Positions 5,765 to 6,202 of a stretch of 6,202 bases of DNA are shown here, piece by piece. Within the stretch, counting starts at the first letter, position 1. Each line of letters opens with the position of its first letter. The DNA is from Phenylobacterium sp. (GTDB lineage Bacteria > Pseudomonadota > Alphaproteobacteria > Caulobacterales > Caulobacteraceae), in NCBI GenBank assembly GCA_025350885.1, contig JANXXA010000168.1, positions 1 to 6,202 on the forward strand. Direction: 5' to 3'. The position numbers and the translations under genes are program-made. Below the pieces are notes generated by a model. The model was not told the origin of the DNA, ran no database searches, and was given only the letters and a program-made list of their open reading frames with translations.

Positions 5765-6202
<438 letters not shown>

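Overview
The window is a high-GC chromosomal segment (roughly two-thirds G+C or more, judged by eye) from an alphaproteobacterium, most likely of the Caulobacterales (Caulobacter/Phenylobacterium/Brevundimonas type). This rests on the gene order, on the divergent TilS active-site sequences, and on the style of the Pal and TolA proteins; no database search was possible. I found no mobile element, RNA gene, CRISPR array or signature of a new defence or biosynthetic system. It is a conserved core locus with some unusual small-scale architecture.

Layout: positions 1-429 (+) hold the 3' end of pntB, the beta subunit of proton-translocating NAD(P) transhydrogenase. Everything else is one tightly packed operon on the minus strand, read from right to left: tolQ (5' end outside the window), tolR, tolA, tolB, pal, cpoB (ybgF) and tilS. 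tilS converges on pntB with only 9 bases between the two stop codons, and a probable intrinsic terminator for the minus-strand operon straddles that junction.

How the genes work together: TolQ and TolR form the inner-membrane, proton-driven motor. TolA spans the periplasm from that motor. TolB is the periplasmic beta-propeller that partners Pal. Pal is the outer-membrane lipoprotein that grips peptidoglycan. CpoB is the periplasmic TPR protein that links Tol action to peptidoglycan synthesis. The machine keeps the outer membrane attached and draws it inward at division. tilS, a tRNA-modification gene, is co-transcribed at the end by an overlap of 10 bases.

Junctions along the operon: tolQ-3 nt-tolR, tolR/tolA overlap 4 nt (ATGA), tolA/tolB overlap 1 nt (TGATG), tolB-89 nt-pal, pal/cpoB overlap 4 nt (ATGA), cpoB/tilS overlap 10 nt. 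The tolB-pal gap is the only real intergenic space. It carries an in-frame duplication of the tolB stop region, a chain of four overlapping inverted repeats, a candidate promoter and the strongest ribosome-binding site in the window. It is the most interesting non-coding stretch here and may let pal be expressed differently from the rest.
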